The notes below the pieces were generated by a model. That model saw only the letters and a list, made by a program, of their open reading frames with translations, searched no databases and was not told the DNA's origin. Below are positions 26,015-35,263 of a DNA stretch of 64,000 nucleotides, in pieces (the stretch's first letter is position 1; every line of letters begins with the position of its first letter). The stretch is from Bacteroidia bacterium. Its GTDB lineage: Bacteria; Bacteroidota; Bacteroidia; B-17B0; Aurantibacillaceae. The DNA lies in the NCBI GenBank assembly GCA_016787445.1, contig JAEUTQ010000011.1, positions 62,001 to 126,000 on the forward strand. The letters are read 5' to 3'. Position numbers and translations under genes: made by a program.

Positions 26015-27436
26015 TTAAAGCATGGTAGTCGGACAAACATAATCGCTTACTTTAAATAAGCCGCTATTTTTAATTGCTGTAAATCCTCCTTTAACGTCTA
26101 TCAGATTACGGTAGCCTCGCGCCTGTAAAATGGAAATGAAGGTCATGGAACGATAACCCGCCGCGCAATGCACGTAATAAGTTTTGTTTTTATCCACCTT
26201 CGTCATACTATCGTTTACATAATCTAAGGGAGCATTGATTGCATCCAAAACATGCTCACTGTAATATTCGCTGGCTTTACGCACATCCAAAATATTTACT
26301 GCTTCCGTTTTCAACTTTTGAGCTAATTCTTCTGCGGTAATCTGTTGAACTGAATCAGTTTCCTTTTTTGCCTTGATCCACTCTTCTACTCCTCCTTTTA
26401 AATAACCCAAGGCATTATCGTATCCAACACGTGCAAGACGCGTGATGATTTCTTCCTCGCGACCGGCATCAGACACAATTAGTAATGCTTGTTTAACATC
26501 CGGAATTAATGTACCTGCCCATACTGCAAAACTACCGTCGATTCCAATATTTACTGAATTAGGAATATACGCCTTACGAAAATCATCCGCCTTACGGGCG
26601 TCGATAATGAGTGCGCCGGTTTCTTCTGCGGCCGCTTCAAATTCTGTTACGCTTAATGCTCGTGTACCTTTCTTTAAGACATTATCGAAACTTTCGTAAC
26701 CACCGATATTCATAAGCACATTTTGCGGGAAATATCCAGGAGGAGGCGTTAATCCGCTTAACACTTGCTTAATAAACTCTTCTTTACTAAGATTTGGGTT
26801 CAATGCATAATTCACCTGTTTCTGATGTCCGAGTGTATCTGTTGTTTCCTTACTCATATTTTTACCGCAAGCACTTCCTGCACCGTGTCCGGGATATACA
26901 ATTAACTCATCACTTAAAGGCATAATTTTATTGCGTAACGAGTCGAACAAATGAGCGGCCAACTTTTCTTGCGTTAACTCAGCAATTACCTTTTGAGCTA
27001 AATCCGGACGACCAACATCACCGATAAACAAAGTATCACCTGTAAAAATCGCCTTCTCTTTTCCATTTTCATCTTTCAATAAAAAGCAAGAGCTTTCCAT
27101 GGTATGGCCGGGAGTATGAATCAATTTTATAGAAATATTTCCTAATTTAAACTCTTCACCATCATGACCCACCAACATATCAAAACCGGTTTTCATGGTG
27201 GTTGGACCATATACAATTACTGCACCTGTTTTTTTAGACAAATCAACATGTCCGCTTACGAAATCAGCATGAAAATGTGTTTCGAACACATATTTAATTT
27301 TCGCATTGCGTGATTTAGCCTTTTGAATATAAGGTTCTACTTCACGTAATGGATCAATAATAGCCGCTTCCCCATTACTTTCGATATAATAGGCAGCTTC
27401 GGCTAAACAGCCTGTGTAAATTTGCTCAATGATCAT
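26015..27436 (-). CDS. MBL-fold/rhodanese fusion, persulfide-dioxygenase-like
   Basis: This is a 473-residue protein. The N-terminal metallo-beta-lactamase domain (1-200) is of the ETHE1-like kind: ETHFHADFVSGH (about 51-62), HTPGHTMESSC (metal-binding His), FTGDTLFIGDVGRPDL and VYPGHGAGS. Two rhodanese domains follow. In the first (about 265-365) the active-site Cys is replaced (IVSDAGREEE), so it is probably inactive. The second (about 375-465) keeps it (VHCAAGYRS). Such fusions oxidise or transfer glutathione-type persulfide sulfur in the cytoplasm. A close paralogue lies at 37804-39216. It has its own predicted Crp/Fnr-type promoter and a terminator. Confidence 0.85.
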   Translation of the reverse strand: MIIEQIYTGCLAEAAYYIESNGEAAIIDPLREVEPYIQKAKSRNAKIKYVFETHFHADFVSGHVDLSKKTGAVIVYGPTTMKTGFDMLVGHDGEEFKLGNISIKLIHTPGHTMESSCFLLKDENGKEKAIFTGDTLFIGDVGRPDLAQKVIAELTQEKLAAHLFDSLRNKIMPLSDELIVYPGHGAGSACGKNMSKETTDTLGHQKQVNYALNPNLSKEEFIKQVLSGLTPPPGYFPQNVLMNIGGYESFDNVLKKGTRALSVTEFEAAAEETGALIIDARKADDFRKAYIPNSVNIGIDGSFAVWAGTLIPDVKQALLIVSDAGREEEIITRLARVGYDNALGYLKGGVEEWIKAKKETDSVQQITAEELAQKLKTEAVNILDVRKASEYYSEHVLDAINAPLDYVNDSMTKVDKNKTYYVHCAAGYRSMTFISILQARGYRNLIDVKGGFTAIKNSGLFKVSDYVCPTTML

Positions 27437-27569
27437 AATTTTAGCTTTAAGAGTTTATTTTACTTATGCAAATTTCATAAAGCATCTCCATTCTACCTAT
27501 GATTTAAGTCAGGTAAAAACTCTACTTAAACCCATTATAGAGAGAAGACTTTAATGAAATAAGTTAAAA

Positions 27570-27614
27570 TAAAATTAGACCCAGAAGTTTACTGTCTTAG
27601 TAACAACAGTTACA
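27570..27614 (-). promoter_or_regulatory. Crp/Fnr-type operator plus -7 element of the MBL-rhodanese gene
   Basis: The inverted repeat AGTAAC-AACA-GTTACA (27599-27614) has its centre 36.5 bases from the distal base of the -7-like TAATTTTA (27570-27577, one mismatch to TAnnTTTG, minus strand). This matches the spacing at the other sulfur-cluster promoters. The implied leader is long (about 130 bases). Confidence 0.5.
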
Positions 27615-27632
27615 GATGGAAGATGATAAAAA

Positions 27633-28265
27633 TCAGAAATCGCTGAGGAGTTTGATTTCGTTGCGATACAGTACTAATTTTTTCTCGTTTTCAAGTTGCT
27701 TTAACAAGCGAGAAATAACTACGCGGCTTGTTCCTAATTCTTCCGCAATTTGATTATGGGAAAGCTGAATGGCGGATTTACCGGTAACTTTAGATTTATT
27801 CTTTAAATATTTTATTAAACGCTGATCGAGTTTATGAAACGCGATACTTTCCAATGAGCGTAACAATTCATTAAAACGCTGCGTGAAGCTATTGAAAATA
27901 TAACTTTTCCAGCTAGGATATTTAGTTAACCACTCATCAAGCTTTTCATGAGGGATGGCTACTAATTCAACATTATCTTCAGCAATGGCCTTAATTTCAC
28001 TTTTGCGCGCTTCCATGCAACAGGTATAAGCCATGGCGCAACTTTCATTCGAACTTAAATAATACAATAGGATTTCATTATCCTCCTCATCTTTTCGCAT
28101 CACACGAATCGTTCCGCTAATTATCAAAGGCATGAACTTGATGTTTTTATTGTAATCAATAATTACATCGCCTTCCTTAAAAGACATGAATTTGCCTTCT
28201 TTCTCAATTTCTTCAATGAGTTTTAACTCCAGAAAATTGCGCAATCTTTCTTTTAGATCTTTCAT
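27633..28265 (-). CDS. Crp/Fnr-family transcription regulator of the sulfur cluster
   Basis: This is a 210-residue protein. It has an N-terminal cyclic-nucleotide-binding-like barrel (about 25-130; GDVIIDYNKNIKFMPLIISGTIRVM), a dimerisation helix, and a C-terminal winged HTH (about 150-205) with recognition helix GTSRVVISRLLKQLE. Cysteines C66, C71 and C72 are near FNR-like positions but do not form a standard cluster motif. It is the last gene of the long run from 35155 to 27633, 40 bases after the SoxB-like gene. It is the natural candidate to bind the repeated TGTAAC-N4-GTTACA sites at the cluster promoters, giving positive feedback through its own operon. Confidence 0.85.
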   Translation of the reverse strand: MKDLKERLRNFLELKLIEEIEKEGKFMSFKEGDVIIDYNKNIKFMPLIISGTIRVMRKDEEDNEILLYYLSSNESCAMAYTCCMEARKSEIKAIAEDNVELVAIPHEKLDEWLTKYPSWKSYIFNSFTQRFNELLRSLESIAFHKLDQRLIKYLKNKSKVTGKSAIQLSHNQIAEELGTSRVVISRLLKQLENEKKLVLYRNEIKLLSDF

Positions 28266-28305
28266 CCTTATAAAGATATTTATTAATTAAGAATGAGCAA
28301 AATTA

Positions 28306-30027
28306 TTATCTGAACTCGTAGGTTGTTCCTTTAAGTTGTGTTAGCAATGTAGCAGGTTCGTCGGTAGCAACAGCTCTGCCTTCCAATTTTGGTTCTACAG
28401 GGGAGTTTGCCTTTAAATATTCCATGATGACATCGTGTAGCAAATACGGCGTCTTCTTAGGATTTTTCACATGTTCAATTCTGCATAATGTATCATCCGG
28501 ATCACCTTCACGTTCACAAGCTACAATTGAATACTCTTTATTTAAATCAATTGGTTGCCCTCCTACTTTCACAGAATTTACGCGCTTTCCAAATTCATTT
28601 CCTACGGTAAAATTCACTTCCATTCCATTGTAACGAACGAACCAGCCACCAAATCGCTTGGAAGGATCTTTAGCAAATGCGTTTTGTAATTCCTTTTCTA
28701 ACCAATCCCACAATTGCTTTCCGGTTACAATACCTGTTTTTGCTTCGCTATTAACAGGTAACATATTCCATAGAAACTCCTTCGTTATATTGGCTAATCC
28801 TGTTTTAGGATCAACAGCTAAAGGCTGACAAAAGCGAAAACCATTGGACAAAGCAATATCCGGTTTAAATTTCCATTTTACGGCATCTGTAATAAGATTA
28901 TCCATTGGAGTCTCTAATACAAAGTAACGCACCAATGGCGTTTTACTGGTTCCGATTACAGTTTGCAAATCACTTTTAAACGGCTCATATGCTTTATCAA
29001 CCAGAGATTGCATTTCTTTATCGGCAGGGTATTTCAAAGGATCTACATCCAGTAATTGATATTTTGTATTGATCAATTTACCATTTTCTATTTCCAAATC
29101 CAGCTTACCTAAAAAAGAACCGAAAGCTCCGCATTCAATAACTTTGGTGTACTTTGCCTGAATAGGTTCACGTACACGCTCATGTGTATCCGCACCCATA
29201 ATTATATCTACACCTTCTGCAACGGGATTATTGGCTAGTCCAACTTGTTGTGCAAGTCCCATATGCGTGGCTACAATTACAACCGCGCAACCTTCTACCT
29301 CACGCAATAATTTTACATACTTGGCTAAATTATTTTCAGCATGCTCAAAACGTAAACCTTCGCTATAAGCCGGTGATTGTCGTTTTGGAATTAAATGATC
29401 GGTATAACCGATAAATCCAATTTTTACGCCTGCCACATACTTGATCCAATAAGGAGGATAAACGAGCTCACCGTTATAATTATCGTCGCTTTTATGCCAC
29501 ATGTTCGCGCAGATTTTAGCAGCGTTGGCATGTCCCATATCAAACAACATTTTTTTCTTTTTATAAACTACTTCCCAATTGCCGGGTAACATTAAATCGT
29601 AACCCAATTTATTAAAAATAGGAATGAGTGCCTCGCCTTCTGTTAGTGAGGCAACAGCATGTCCGTGAAAATAATCACCGCCATCATAAAGAATTGTATT
29701 AGCCGGATTTTTCTTACGAAATGACTCAATCATCGTTTTTAAAACTGCCATACCGCCACGCTTTTTGTAAACAGCTTTGCCATTCTCCCAGAAAAATTCA
29801 TCATGGGTATTTAATTGCGAATGTATATCTGTTGTGATTAATACTGTAACAGTTTGTTTACCGGAAGGCGGAAGTTCAATGCTCTCCAATGAAGCTTCTT
29901 TCTCCATAGTAGACGCTACTACATTCGTAACCGGACTGAGCATAGTGCCCAATCCCACCAACGCTGATTTTTTCAAAAAATCACGACGATTATCGGCTTT
30001 AATTTCTTTTTCGCTTTTATTTTCCAT
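28306..30027 (-). CDS. SoxB-like / 5'-nucleotidase-family periplasmic hydrolase with Tat signal
   Basis: This is a 573-residue protein. A twin-arginine signal (NRRDFLKKSALVG, 13-25) precedes a calcineurin-like metallophosphatase domain: TTDIHS (D67, H69), YDGGDYFHGH (D118), LMLPGNWEVVY (N150), VVIVATHMG and GADTHERV. A 5'-nucleotidase C-terminal domain follows (about 370-545). In ordinary nucleotidases the third motif is GNHE with a catalytic His; here it is GNWE, closer to thiosulfohydrolase SoxB, where a Trp occupies that place. Context with a TsdA-like cytochrome, DsrE and sulfur transporters supports sulfur chemistry. No SoxYZ carrier is in the window, so a true Sox role is uncertain. Confidence 0.7.
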   Translation of the reverse strand: MENKSEKEIKADNRRDFLKKSALVGLGTMLSPVTNVVASTMEKEASLESIELPPSGKQTVTVLITTDIHSQLNTHDEFFWENGKAVYKKRGGMAVLKTMIESFRKKNPANTILYDGGDYFHGHAVASLTEGEALIPIFNKLGYDLMLPGNWEVVYKKKKMLFDMGHANAAKICANMWHKSDDNYNGELVYPPYWIKYVAGVKIGFIGYTDHLIPKRQSPAYSEGLRFEHAENNLAKYVKLLREVEGCAVVIVATHMGLAQQVGLANNPVAEGVDIIMGADTHERVREPIQAKYTKVIECGAFGSFLGKLDLEIENGKLINTKYQLLDVDPLKYPADKEMQSLVDKAYEPFKSDLQTVIGTSKTPLVRYFVLETPMDNLITDAVKWKFKPDIALSNGFRFCQPLAVDPKTGLANITKEFLWNMLPVNSEAKTGIVTGKQLWDWLEKELQNAFAKDPSKRFGGWFVRYNGMEVNFTVGNEFGKRVNSVKVGGQPIDLNKEYSIVACEREGDPDDTLCRIEHVKNPKKTPYLLHDVIMEYLKANSPVEPKLEGRAVATDEPATLLTQLKGTTYEFR

Positions 30028-30035
30028 AATGAGTT

Positions 30036-31451
30036 TTAAATTTTAAAGTCGACAATTAAATTCAAGTTTACCATATTTACCTTATTGTAAACATACCTTA
30101 AATTATCATAAGTTTCACCGGCTTTTAGTTTATACACTGCTAAAAACTTTATTTCCAATCCTCTTAAAAATTTGTCAAATGAATAACCTAAGTCCAGATT
30201 CATTTGATGATAAGAAGGCATTCCGTATTTATTCAAACGATAATCCTTTACATCCGGCAATAAATAGTATCCGTAAGCTAAACCTGCTTTGAATTTATTT
30301 TTAAATGCGTTGAAAGTTGTTTTAGCCATAATAGCATGAACGTTACCTAATCCCTCATTTCTTTCGCGCGGCATAAATGTATAGAAGGGTTCTTTTCCCC
30401 ACTCTCTTGGCATTAAATAACGACCATCACCTGTAATATGGGTATAATTTAATGAAGTATTGCTTTTCCTATTTCTCACTCCAATTTGCGCACTGATTAC
30501 ATTTGACTGAGCGCCTCTGTTTATATAGGTTTCCCTTTGATTCTCGTTACCGCCATCATTAACTGCATCCTGATGAATATACATTATACCTTGATACAAT
30601 TTTGAATTTTCACTTAGTGATTGAGTGGTATTTACTTCAATCATCGCTGAGTTCATCACATTATCAAGATAAGAGTTCCACAAATTGACTTTTAAGTTCT
30701 CATTTGGTTTAATATACACATTCGCAATAGCCATCCCTTCACTTTTAATATGGTCATGATAATCTGATTTGGTACCATCTACATTAACACCCATTGGGTT
30801 TATGCCCATTGAATTTGCTAAGGTAAACCATTGTACAGTGGAACGAGGTGAAACTTCCCATATCCAACCACCGTTAAAGCCAATTTTTTTTGACTCGTTA
30901 ATCTGTAACCATACACCTTCTTCAATTGTTGGACGCATACGTCCATCCTGTGGATTTAAAAATGGCGTATTGATATTAATTTTCCCAACCGTAATTGCAC
31001 TTTTGGATAAATTATACTTAATGTAAAGCTCTTCCAATCGATCAAGGTCATTTTTATTCGTATGATTTTCCACATCAAACAAGCCAACCTCATATCGGTT
31101 CGGAAGTTTAGTAAGTGAATCTATATTATGAATGTCGCTCGACCATAAATTGTAAATAAAAAATCCGCTTACCCCTACCTGAAACCCATACACCGGCTTT
31201 GTTAATACTCCGATACCGGCACCTGATGCCAAAGCATAATCATCTTTTAAATCACCTTCATTAATCGTATGCATTAAAAAAGTTCGCGAATGCGCCTCCC
31301 AATGTGCTTTCAGAAAACAATCTTTTAAGCACGTAGAGTCTTTTGGTTTCAAAGAAATATGATGATTATCGGTTGAATGGTGCTGACCGTTATCCTGCGC
31401 AATAGAATAAAACGAAATGATAAAAAATATATATAAGAGGCTTTTTTTCAT
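30036..31451 (-). CDS. Outer-membrane beta-barrel porin-like protein
   Basis: This is a 471-residue protein. Signal peptide 1-18 (LLYIFFIISFYSIAQ) is followed by a His-rich segment (QHHSTDNHH) and an alternating-strand barrel ending in a typical aromatic/hydrophobic last strand (VNLNLIVDFKI). Segments such as GVWLQINESKKIGFNGGWIWEVSP and a conserved Asn-Pro loop resemble OprD-like porins. It lies 8 bases upstream of the SoxB-like gene and 14 bases after DsrE, so it probably lets sulfur compounds across the outer membrane. The substrate is inferred from context only. Confidence 0.65.
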   Translation of the reverse strand: MKKSLLYIFFIISFYSIAQDNGQHHSTDNHHISLKPKDSTCLKDCFLKAHWEAHSRTFLMHTINEGDLKDDYALASGAGIGVLTKPVYGFQVGVSGFFIYNLWSSDIHNIDSLTKLPNRYEVGLFDVENHTNKNDLDRLEELYIKYNLSKSAITVGKININTPFLNPQDGRMRPTIEEGVWLQINESKKIGFNGGWIWEVSPRSTVQWFTLANSMGINPMGVNVDGTKSDYHDHIKSEGMAIANVYIKPNENLKVNLWNSYLDNVMNSAMIEVNTTQSLSENSKLYQGIMYIHQDAVNDGGNENQRETYINRGAQSNVISAQIGVRNRKSNTSLNYTHITGDGRYLMPREWGKEPFYTFMPRERNEGLGNVHAIMAKTTFNAFKNKFKAGLAYGYYLLPDVKDYRLNKYGMPSYHQMNLDLGYSFDKFLRGLEIKFLAVYKLKAGETYDNLRYVYNKVNMVNLNLIVDFKI

Positions 31452-31465
31452 TTAAGTACTAATTT

Positions 31466-31909
31466 TTAATTTCCTGCTTTAATATAACTCCAACCTTGTT
31501 CCTGTTTACTTACAATTTCTACAATTCCTGCGGCTACAAATCCGGCGCTTTCAATAATTTTCTCTTTTTCCACTTTTCTTTCCTTCATCGAGAATTCACA
31601 TGCTTTAAATGCAACGCCCTTTTCGGCCATTAATTTAATTTTATCACCCACAATTGTTTTTCCTGCAACCAACATATCTAAGCCCGGACCATGACACACT
31701 ACTTCAATTTGTGTAGTTGGAGATACTGATAGTATATTACTAAACTGCTTCATTAGTTGCTTATGCGCAGTAGTATCACCGGTAGTTAATTGAAAGATAA
31801 TTTTATGCTCGGGCTTTGAACTTGCAACCGAAGACTGTTGTGCTGAAGAAATATTCCACGACACAATCATCAAGATTACAACTGTGATTTTTTTAATTGA
31901 ATTTTTCAT
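31466..31909 (-). CDS. Secreted DsrE/DsrF-like protein
   Basis: This is a 147-residue protein. A signal peptide (1-23, ending SSAQ) is followed by a DsrE fold: KIIFQLTTGDTTAHKQLMKQFSNIL, IEVVCHGPGLDMLV and VAFKACEFSMKERK with a candidate active Cys in KACEFS. DsrE-type proteins carry sulfane sulfur on a conserved Cys; this one would do so in the periplasm, next to the TsdA-like cytochrome encoded 10 bases upstream. Confidence 0.8.
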   Translation of the reverse strand: MKNSIKKITVVILMIVSWNISSAQQSSVASSKPEHKIIFQLTTGDTTAHKQLMKQFSNILSVSPTTQIEVVCHGPGLDMLVAGKTIVGDKIKLMAEKGVAFKACEFSMKERKVEKEKIIESAGFVAAGIVEIVSKQEQGWSYIKAGN

Positions 31910-31919
31910 AGTAAAATAA

Positions 31920-33023
31920 TTACGCTTTAGATTTTTTATTTTTCTTCATCGCCTCTTGCTTTTCCTTGATAGGCTTAAAAGGTCCAAACTTGTGTTGTTT
32001 CTCAGTAAACCCATCCGCGAAGGGACCAAATGGATGATCAAAAGGTTTTTCTTCTATCTTCGGCCAATCCTTACTTATATCCTTTTTAGGGCGCGGTTGC
32101 GAATTCACAAATGCTGCCACATCCCAAGCTTCTTCGTCGGTTAATTGTACCATATCATGCGAAGCACCCAATGGCATATTATACTTTACAAACTTCGCGA
32201 AGTTGGATAAGCGGTATAAACCTGCGCCATCGTTATAGCTTTTTTCTCCCCATAGAGGCGGATATGTATAAGCAGTTTTATCGCCATTCATTATTCCTTC
32301 TCCATTAGCCTGATGACAACTTTGACATTTCGCTACATAAACACTTTTTCCACCTTCAGGATCGGCTGCTCTATCCAGAAAAGCTAAGTCCTTGAACCCG
32401 GAACCTTCCGGTTTTTTTCCTTTTGCCACATCTTTACCTAACCAGTTAATGTATTCTACAATGGCTTGCATTTCTTTCGATGTTGTATCCAATGCTTTTC
32501 CATTTAAACTTCTTTCGAAACAATCATTCACACGTTTGTAAATATTTTCGATAGCACCTGAACGTGCACGGTATTTTGGATAGGTGGAAGTAACGGCGCT
32601 GTAATTATTACCATAAACTTTAGTTCCTGCATCTAGATGACAATTTTGACAATTCATTCCATTGGTAGAATTGTATATTTTACCATTCTCGCCAAAATAA
32701 ACGGAAGTATGAGCAATTAAATCCTTTCCATATAAAATAGATTCTTTTTTTGAATTGCCTTCCAGTGCAGATTCATCAGGTGCCTTCCAATAATTGATGG
32801 TATCCTTTAATCTTTGTTCAGTAGATTGCTTTCCTGCTTCTGTAAAATTTCCATAAGCATCCGGCACCGGGGTTTCCACAACAGGCTCCGGTTTAGGTGC
32901 GGGAATAAATTTTGCCAATGCAATCACAAGAGCAATAATAAATACAACGAGAACAATTATTATTTGCGTCAGGCGTATGACAATCGCCGCTAGGTCTCTA
33001 TCAGGTTTATTTGTATTGCTCAT
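31920..33023 (-). CDS. Dihaem cytochrome c, TsdA-like thiosulfate dehydrogenase
   Basis: This is a 367-residue protein with an N-terminal membrane anchor (12-38). The periplasmic part has two haem sites, CQNCH (125-129) and CQSCH (233-237). Between them RVNDCFERSLNGK carries C168, at the place of the axial Cys of TsdA/SoxA-type haems. A Met in KYNMPLGASH could ligate the second haem. TsdA joins two thiosulfates into tetrathionate or runs in reverse. The Lys-rich C-terminal tail with two FGPF motifs is unusual. It is operonic with YeeE/YedE genes upstream (11 bases) and DsrE downstream. Confidence 0.75.
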   Translation of the reverse strand: MSNTNKPDRDLAAIVIRLTQIIIVLVVFIIALVIALAKFIPAPKPEPVVETPVPDAYGNFTEAGKQSTEQRLKDTINYWKAPDESALEGNSKKESILYGKDLIAHTSVYFGENGKIYNSTNGMNCQNCHLDAGTKVYGNNYSAVTSTYPKYRARSGAIENIYKRVNDCFERSLNGKALDTTSKEMQAIVEYINWLGKDVAKGKKPEGSGFKDLAFLDRAADPEGGKSVYVAKCQSCHQANGEGIMNGDKTAYTYPPLWGEKSYNDGAGLYRLSNFAKFVKYNMPLGASHDMVQLTDEEAWDVAAFVNSQPRPKKDISKDWPKIEEKPFDHPFGPFADGFTEKQHKFGPFKPIKEKQEAMKKNKKSKA

Positions 33024-33034
33024 AACTAAATATT

Positions 33035-33448
33035 TTAATGAGGTAATTTATCTTTTATAGCTCCGTATAAGAAAGTACCAAGTATAGCAAAAAGAAACAC
33101 AACAATCATAGCTAAATATCCATAACCAATATTCACTACCATCGGACCCGGACAAGCACCGCTCAATGCCCAACCTAAACCGAAAATGGTTCCTCCGATT
33201 AAGTATCTAATAACTGATTTATCTTTTGGATAAAACATGATTGGATTACCATTCATATCGCGCATTTTATATTTTTTTATCAGGAATACACCTAATACAC
33301 CAAGAGTAACTGCTGTGCCAATGATTCCATACATATGAAATGATTGAAAACGGAACATTTCCTGTATGCGAAACCATGAAAATGCTTCTGATTTGGCCAT
33401 AACAATACCGAAAACAATTCCGGCTAGTAAGAATTTAAGAAATTTCAT
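33035..33448 (-). CDS. YeeE/YedE-family sulfur transporter, small half
   Basis: This is a 137-residue membrane protein with about four helices. FLAGIVFGIVMAKSEAFSW at the start and GGTIFGLGWALSGACPGPMVVNIGYGY (about 80-106) carry the Cys typical of thiosulfate-transporting YeeE/YedE proteins (SGACPGP). It starts 3 bases after the larger half. Bacteroidota often split the transporter into two such genes, which probably work together. Confidence 0.85.
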   Translation of the reverse strand: MKFLKFLLAGIVFGIVMAKSEAFSWFRIQEMFRFQSFHMYGIIGTAVTLGVLGVFLIKKYKMRDMNGNPIMFYPKDKSVIRYLIGGTIFGLGWALSGACPGPMVVNIGYGYLAMIVVFLFAILGTFLYGAIKDKLPH

Positions 33449-33451
33449 TTT

Positions 33452-34009
33452 TTATAGAATTAAAGGTAATAAAACAAAAGTCATTAATAATCCACCTGCA
33501 AAAAAACCAATTACAGCTATAAGAGATGGTACTTGTAAATCAGATAAACCACTAATAGCATGACCCGAAGTACATCCGCCGGCATAACGTGATCCAAAGC
33601 CTACCATAATTCCGCCAAGAGCAAGAATTAAAAAGCCTTTCACAGAAAATACAGCATCTAAACTAAAAAGCTCATTGGGTTGAGCCGAAGTTGGAGCAGC
33701 AATTCCTAACTTAGCTAGATCACTAATCGTACTTTCAGAAATTTTTACCGGCTCTCCATTCGAGAGAAACTGAGCAGCAATAAATCCGCCGATTATAGCT
33801 CCTACAAGAAATACTAAATTCCATAATTGACTTTTCCAGTTGAAATCGAAAAACTTTACTTTTTTCCCCCCTCCCGCTGCTGCGCATATGGTCCGAAGAT
33901 TTGCAGAAAAACCGAATGATTGTCCGAAAAAAATCAGAACAAACATGATTGCTGCTATTATTGTACCCGACACGTACCATGGCCAAGGTTGTTGAATGAG
34001 TTCTAACAT
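33452..34009 (-). CDS. YeeE/YedE-family sulfur transporter, large half
   Basis: This is a 185-residue membrane protein with about four to five helices. The motif GGIMVGFGSRYAGGCTSGHAISGLSDLQ (about 135-162) has the second conserved Cys (GGCTSGH). Together with the smaller half it makes the full-length equivalent. Thiosulfate or persulfide uptake is known for some family members; here the substrate is inferred from the surrounding rhodanese and cytochrome genes. Confidence 0.85.
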   Translation of the reverse strand: MLELIQQPWPWYVSGTIIAAIMFVLIFFGQSFGFSANLRTICAAAGGGKKVKFFDFNWKSQLWNLVFLVGAIIGGFIAAQFLSNGEPVKISESTISDLAKLGIAAPTSAQPNELFSLDAVFSVKGFLILALGGIMVGFGSRYAGGCTSGHAISGLSDLQVPSLIAVIGFFAGGLLMTFVLLPLIL

Positions 34010-34014
34010 AGTTC

Positions 34015-34842
34015 TTATTTTAAATGAAATGAAATAATTGGTTTAAATAAATGATTCACTAATTTTTCGGTAGCACTGGTATGAAACAATCCGCCTTTTC
34101 CGTGTGTTCCGATACATATCACATCCATCTCATGCATTTGATTAAAATGAACCACACCATTCTCCACATCTTTATCAATTAAAAAATGTTTTTCATAGTT
34201 GCTAATGCTGTTTTCAGTTGCAAATTTATCCATACCTGTTATCACAGTATCCCTTTCACTTTCCTTCGTTAGAATATGTAATAAATGAGTTTTAGTATTG
34301 AAAGCTTTAATGAGTTTATGTAATAAATTCAAATTTTCGTTTTTTGATTTTGTAAAATCATGAACTAGTAAAACATTCTCAATAACTAAGTCAGATCGGT
34401 CGCACATGAGTGATAAAAGCGGGATTTGCGATTGACGAGCTATCATTTGTGTTTCAGAGCCGGATAATTTTTCTTTAATACCCCAAGCGCCCTTCGTACC
34501 CATTACTATTAAATCAAAATTATTATCCTTAGCATAGGAAACAATTTTATCGGTTAGTTTTCCAAGTTCCAAATGAACATTTACTTGATTACCATAAATG
34601 GTTTTCAAATTATTGAGTTTACGAATTGCTATGTCTTTTTGAGAAACAACATAATCTACGCTAATCTCTCCACATGTTTGGATGTTACCGTTTTTATCCA
34701 TGGTAACAGTATCCGGAACAGATAAAACGTGAATGAAATGAATTTCAACCGGAATTTTTTCTTCCAATTTTTTCACCATCAAATAAGCATATTCAGCCTG
34801 AACTGAAAAATCGGTTGGGATTAAAACTTTTAATGATTCCAT
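34015..34842 (-). CDS. Universal stress protein with two Usp domains
   Basis: This is a 275-residue cytoplasmic protein. It has tandem UspA domains with nucleotide-binding loops MGTKGAWGIKEKLSGSE (about 117-133) and IGTHGKGGLFHTSATEKLV (about 248-266), both close to G-x2-G-x9-G-S/T. It starts 4 bases after the rhodanese gene and is second in the sulfur operon. Its role there is unknown; ATP-binding stress proteins accompany such clusters in several Bacteroidota. Confidence 0.85.
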   Translation of the reverse strand: MESLKVLIPTDFSVQAEYAYLMVKKLEEKIPVEIHFIHVLSVPDTVTMDKNGNIQTCGEISVDYVVSQKDIAIRKLNNLKTIYGNQVNVHLELGKLTDKIVSYAKDNNFDLIVMGTKGAWGIKEKLSGSETQMIARQSQIPLLSLMCDRSDLVIENVLLVHDFTKSKNENLNLLHKLIKAFNTKTHLLHILTKESERDTVITGMDKFATENSISNYEKHFLIDKDVENGVVHFNQMHEMDVICIGTHGKGGLFHTSATEKLVNHLFKPIISFHLK

Positions 34843-34846
34843 ATAA

Positions 34847-35155
34847 TTATAGGTATTGATTTACATTTTGCCAGCTGCCGCCGTTTACAACATTGGTTAG
34901 TCCTTTTGATTCTAAAACGCGTTGTGCCATTCCACTGCGATTTCCGCTTCGGCAACAAACATTCACATGTTTCTGTTTTTTCAAAGTATCTGCACTGTTG
35001 CCAATTAATTCGAGCGGTATATTCTTTGAGCCTTTTACATGTCCGCCTGCAAACTCAGCTTTACTTCTAACATCAACAATCAATGCGCCTTCTTTGATAA
35101 GAGCGGCTAAATCAACTTTCTTTGATGAGAATAGATTTTTAAATAGTGATAACAT
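34847..35155 (-). CDS. Single-domain rhodanese, first gene of the sulfur operon
   Basis: This is a 102-residue protein from the ATG at 35155. A GTG at 35173 is in frame but lies inside the predicted -7 element, so the ATG is preferred. The rhodanese fold is visible: VDVRSKAEFAGGHVKGSKNIPL, then the active-site loop VCCRSGNRSGMA. It transfers sulfane sulfur in the cytoplasm. The operon runs on through Usp, YeeE/YedE, cytochrome c, DsrE, porin, SoxB-like and Crp/Fnr genes with gaps of 3-40 bases. Confidence 0.88.
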   Translation of the reverse strand: MLSLFKNLFSSKKVDLAALIKEGALIVDVRSKAEFAGGHVKGSKNIPLELIGNSADTLKKQKHVNVCCRSGNRSGMAQRVLESKGLTNVVNGGSWQNVNQYL

Positions 35156-35172
35156 AATTTCTTTATTTATCA

Positions 35173-35218
35173 CAAAAGTATGACATAAGTCAGGGCTTAA
35201 ACGGTTACAAAAGTTACA
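35173..35218 (-). promoter_or_regulatory. Crp/Fnr-type operator plus -7 element of the sulfur operon
   Basis: The operator GGTTAC-AAAA-GTTACA (35203-35218) has a weaker left arm (4 of 6 positions). The -7 element TACTTTTG (35173-35180, minus strand) is an exact match to TAnnTTTG. The centre is 37.5 bases from the distal base, so the predicted start is near 35168 with the operator centred at about -42. Confidence 0.6.
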
Positions 35219-35263
35219 TTGTGGAAGGCTTAACTTAAATAGCTAAGAGATTAACAAATTTTA

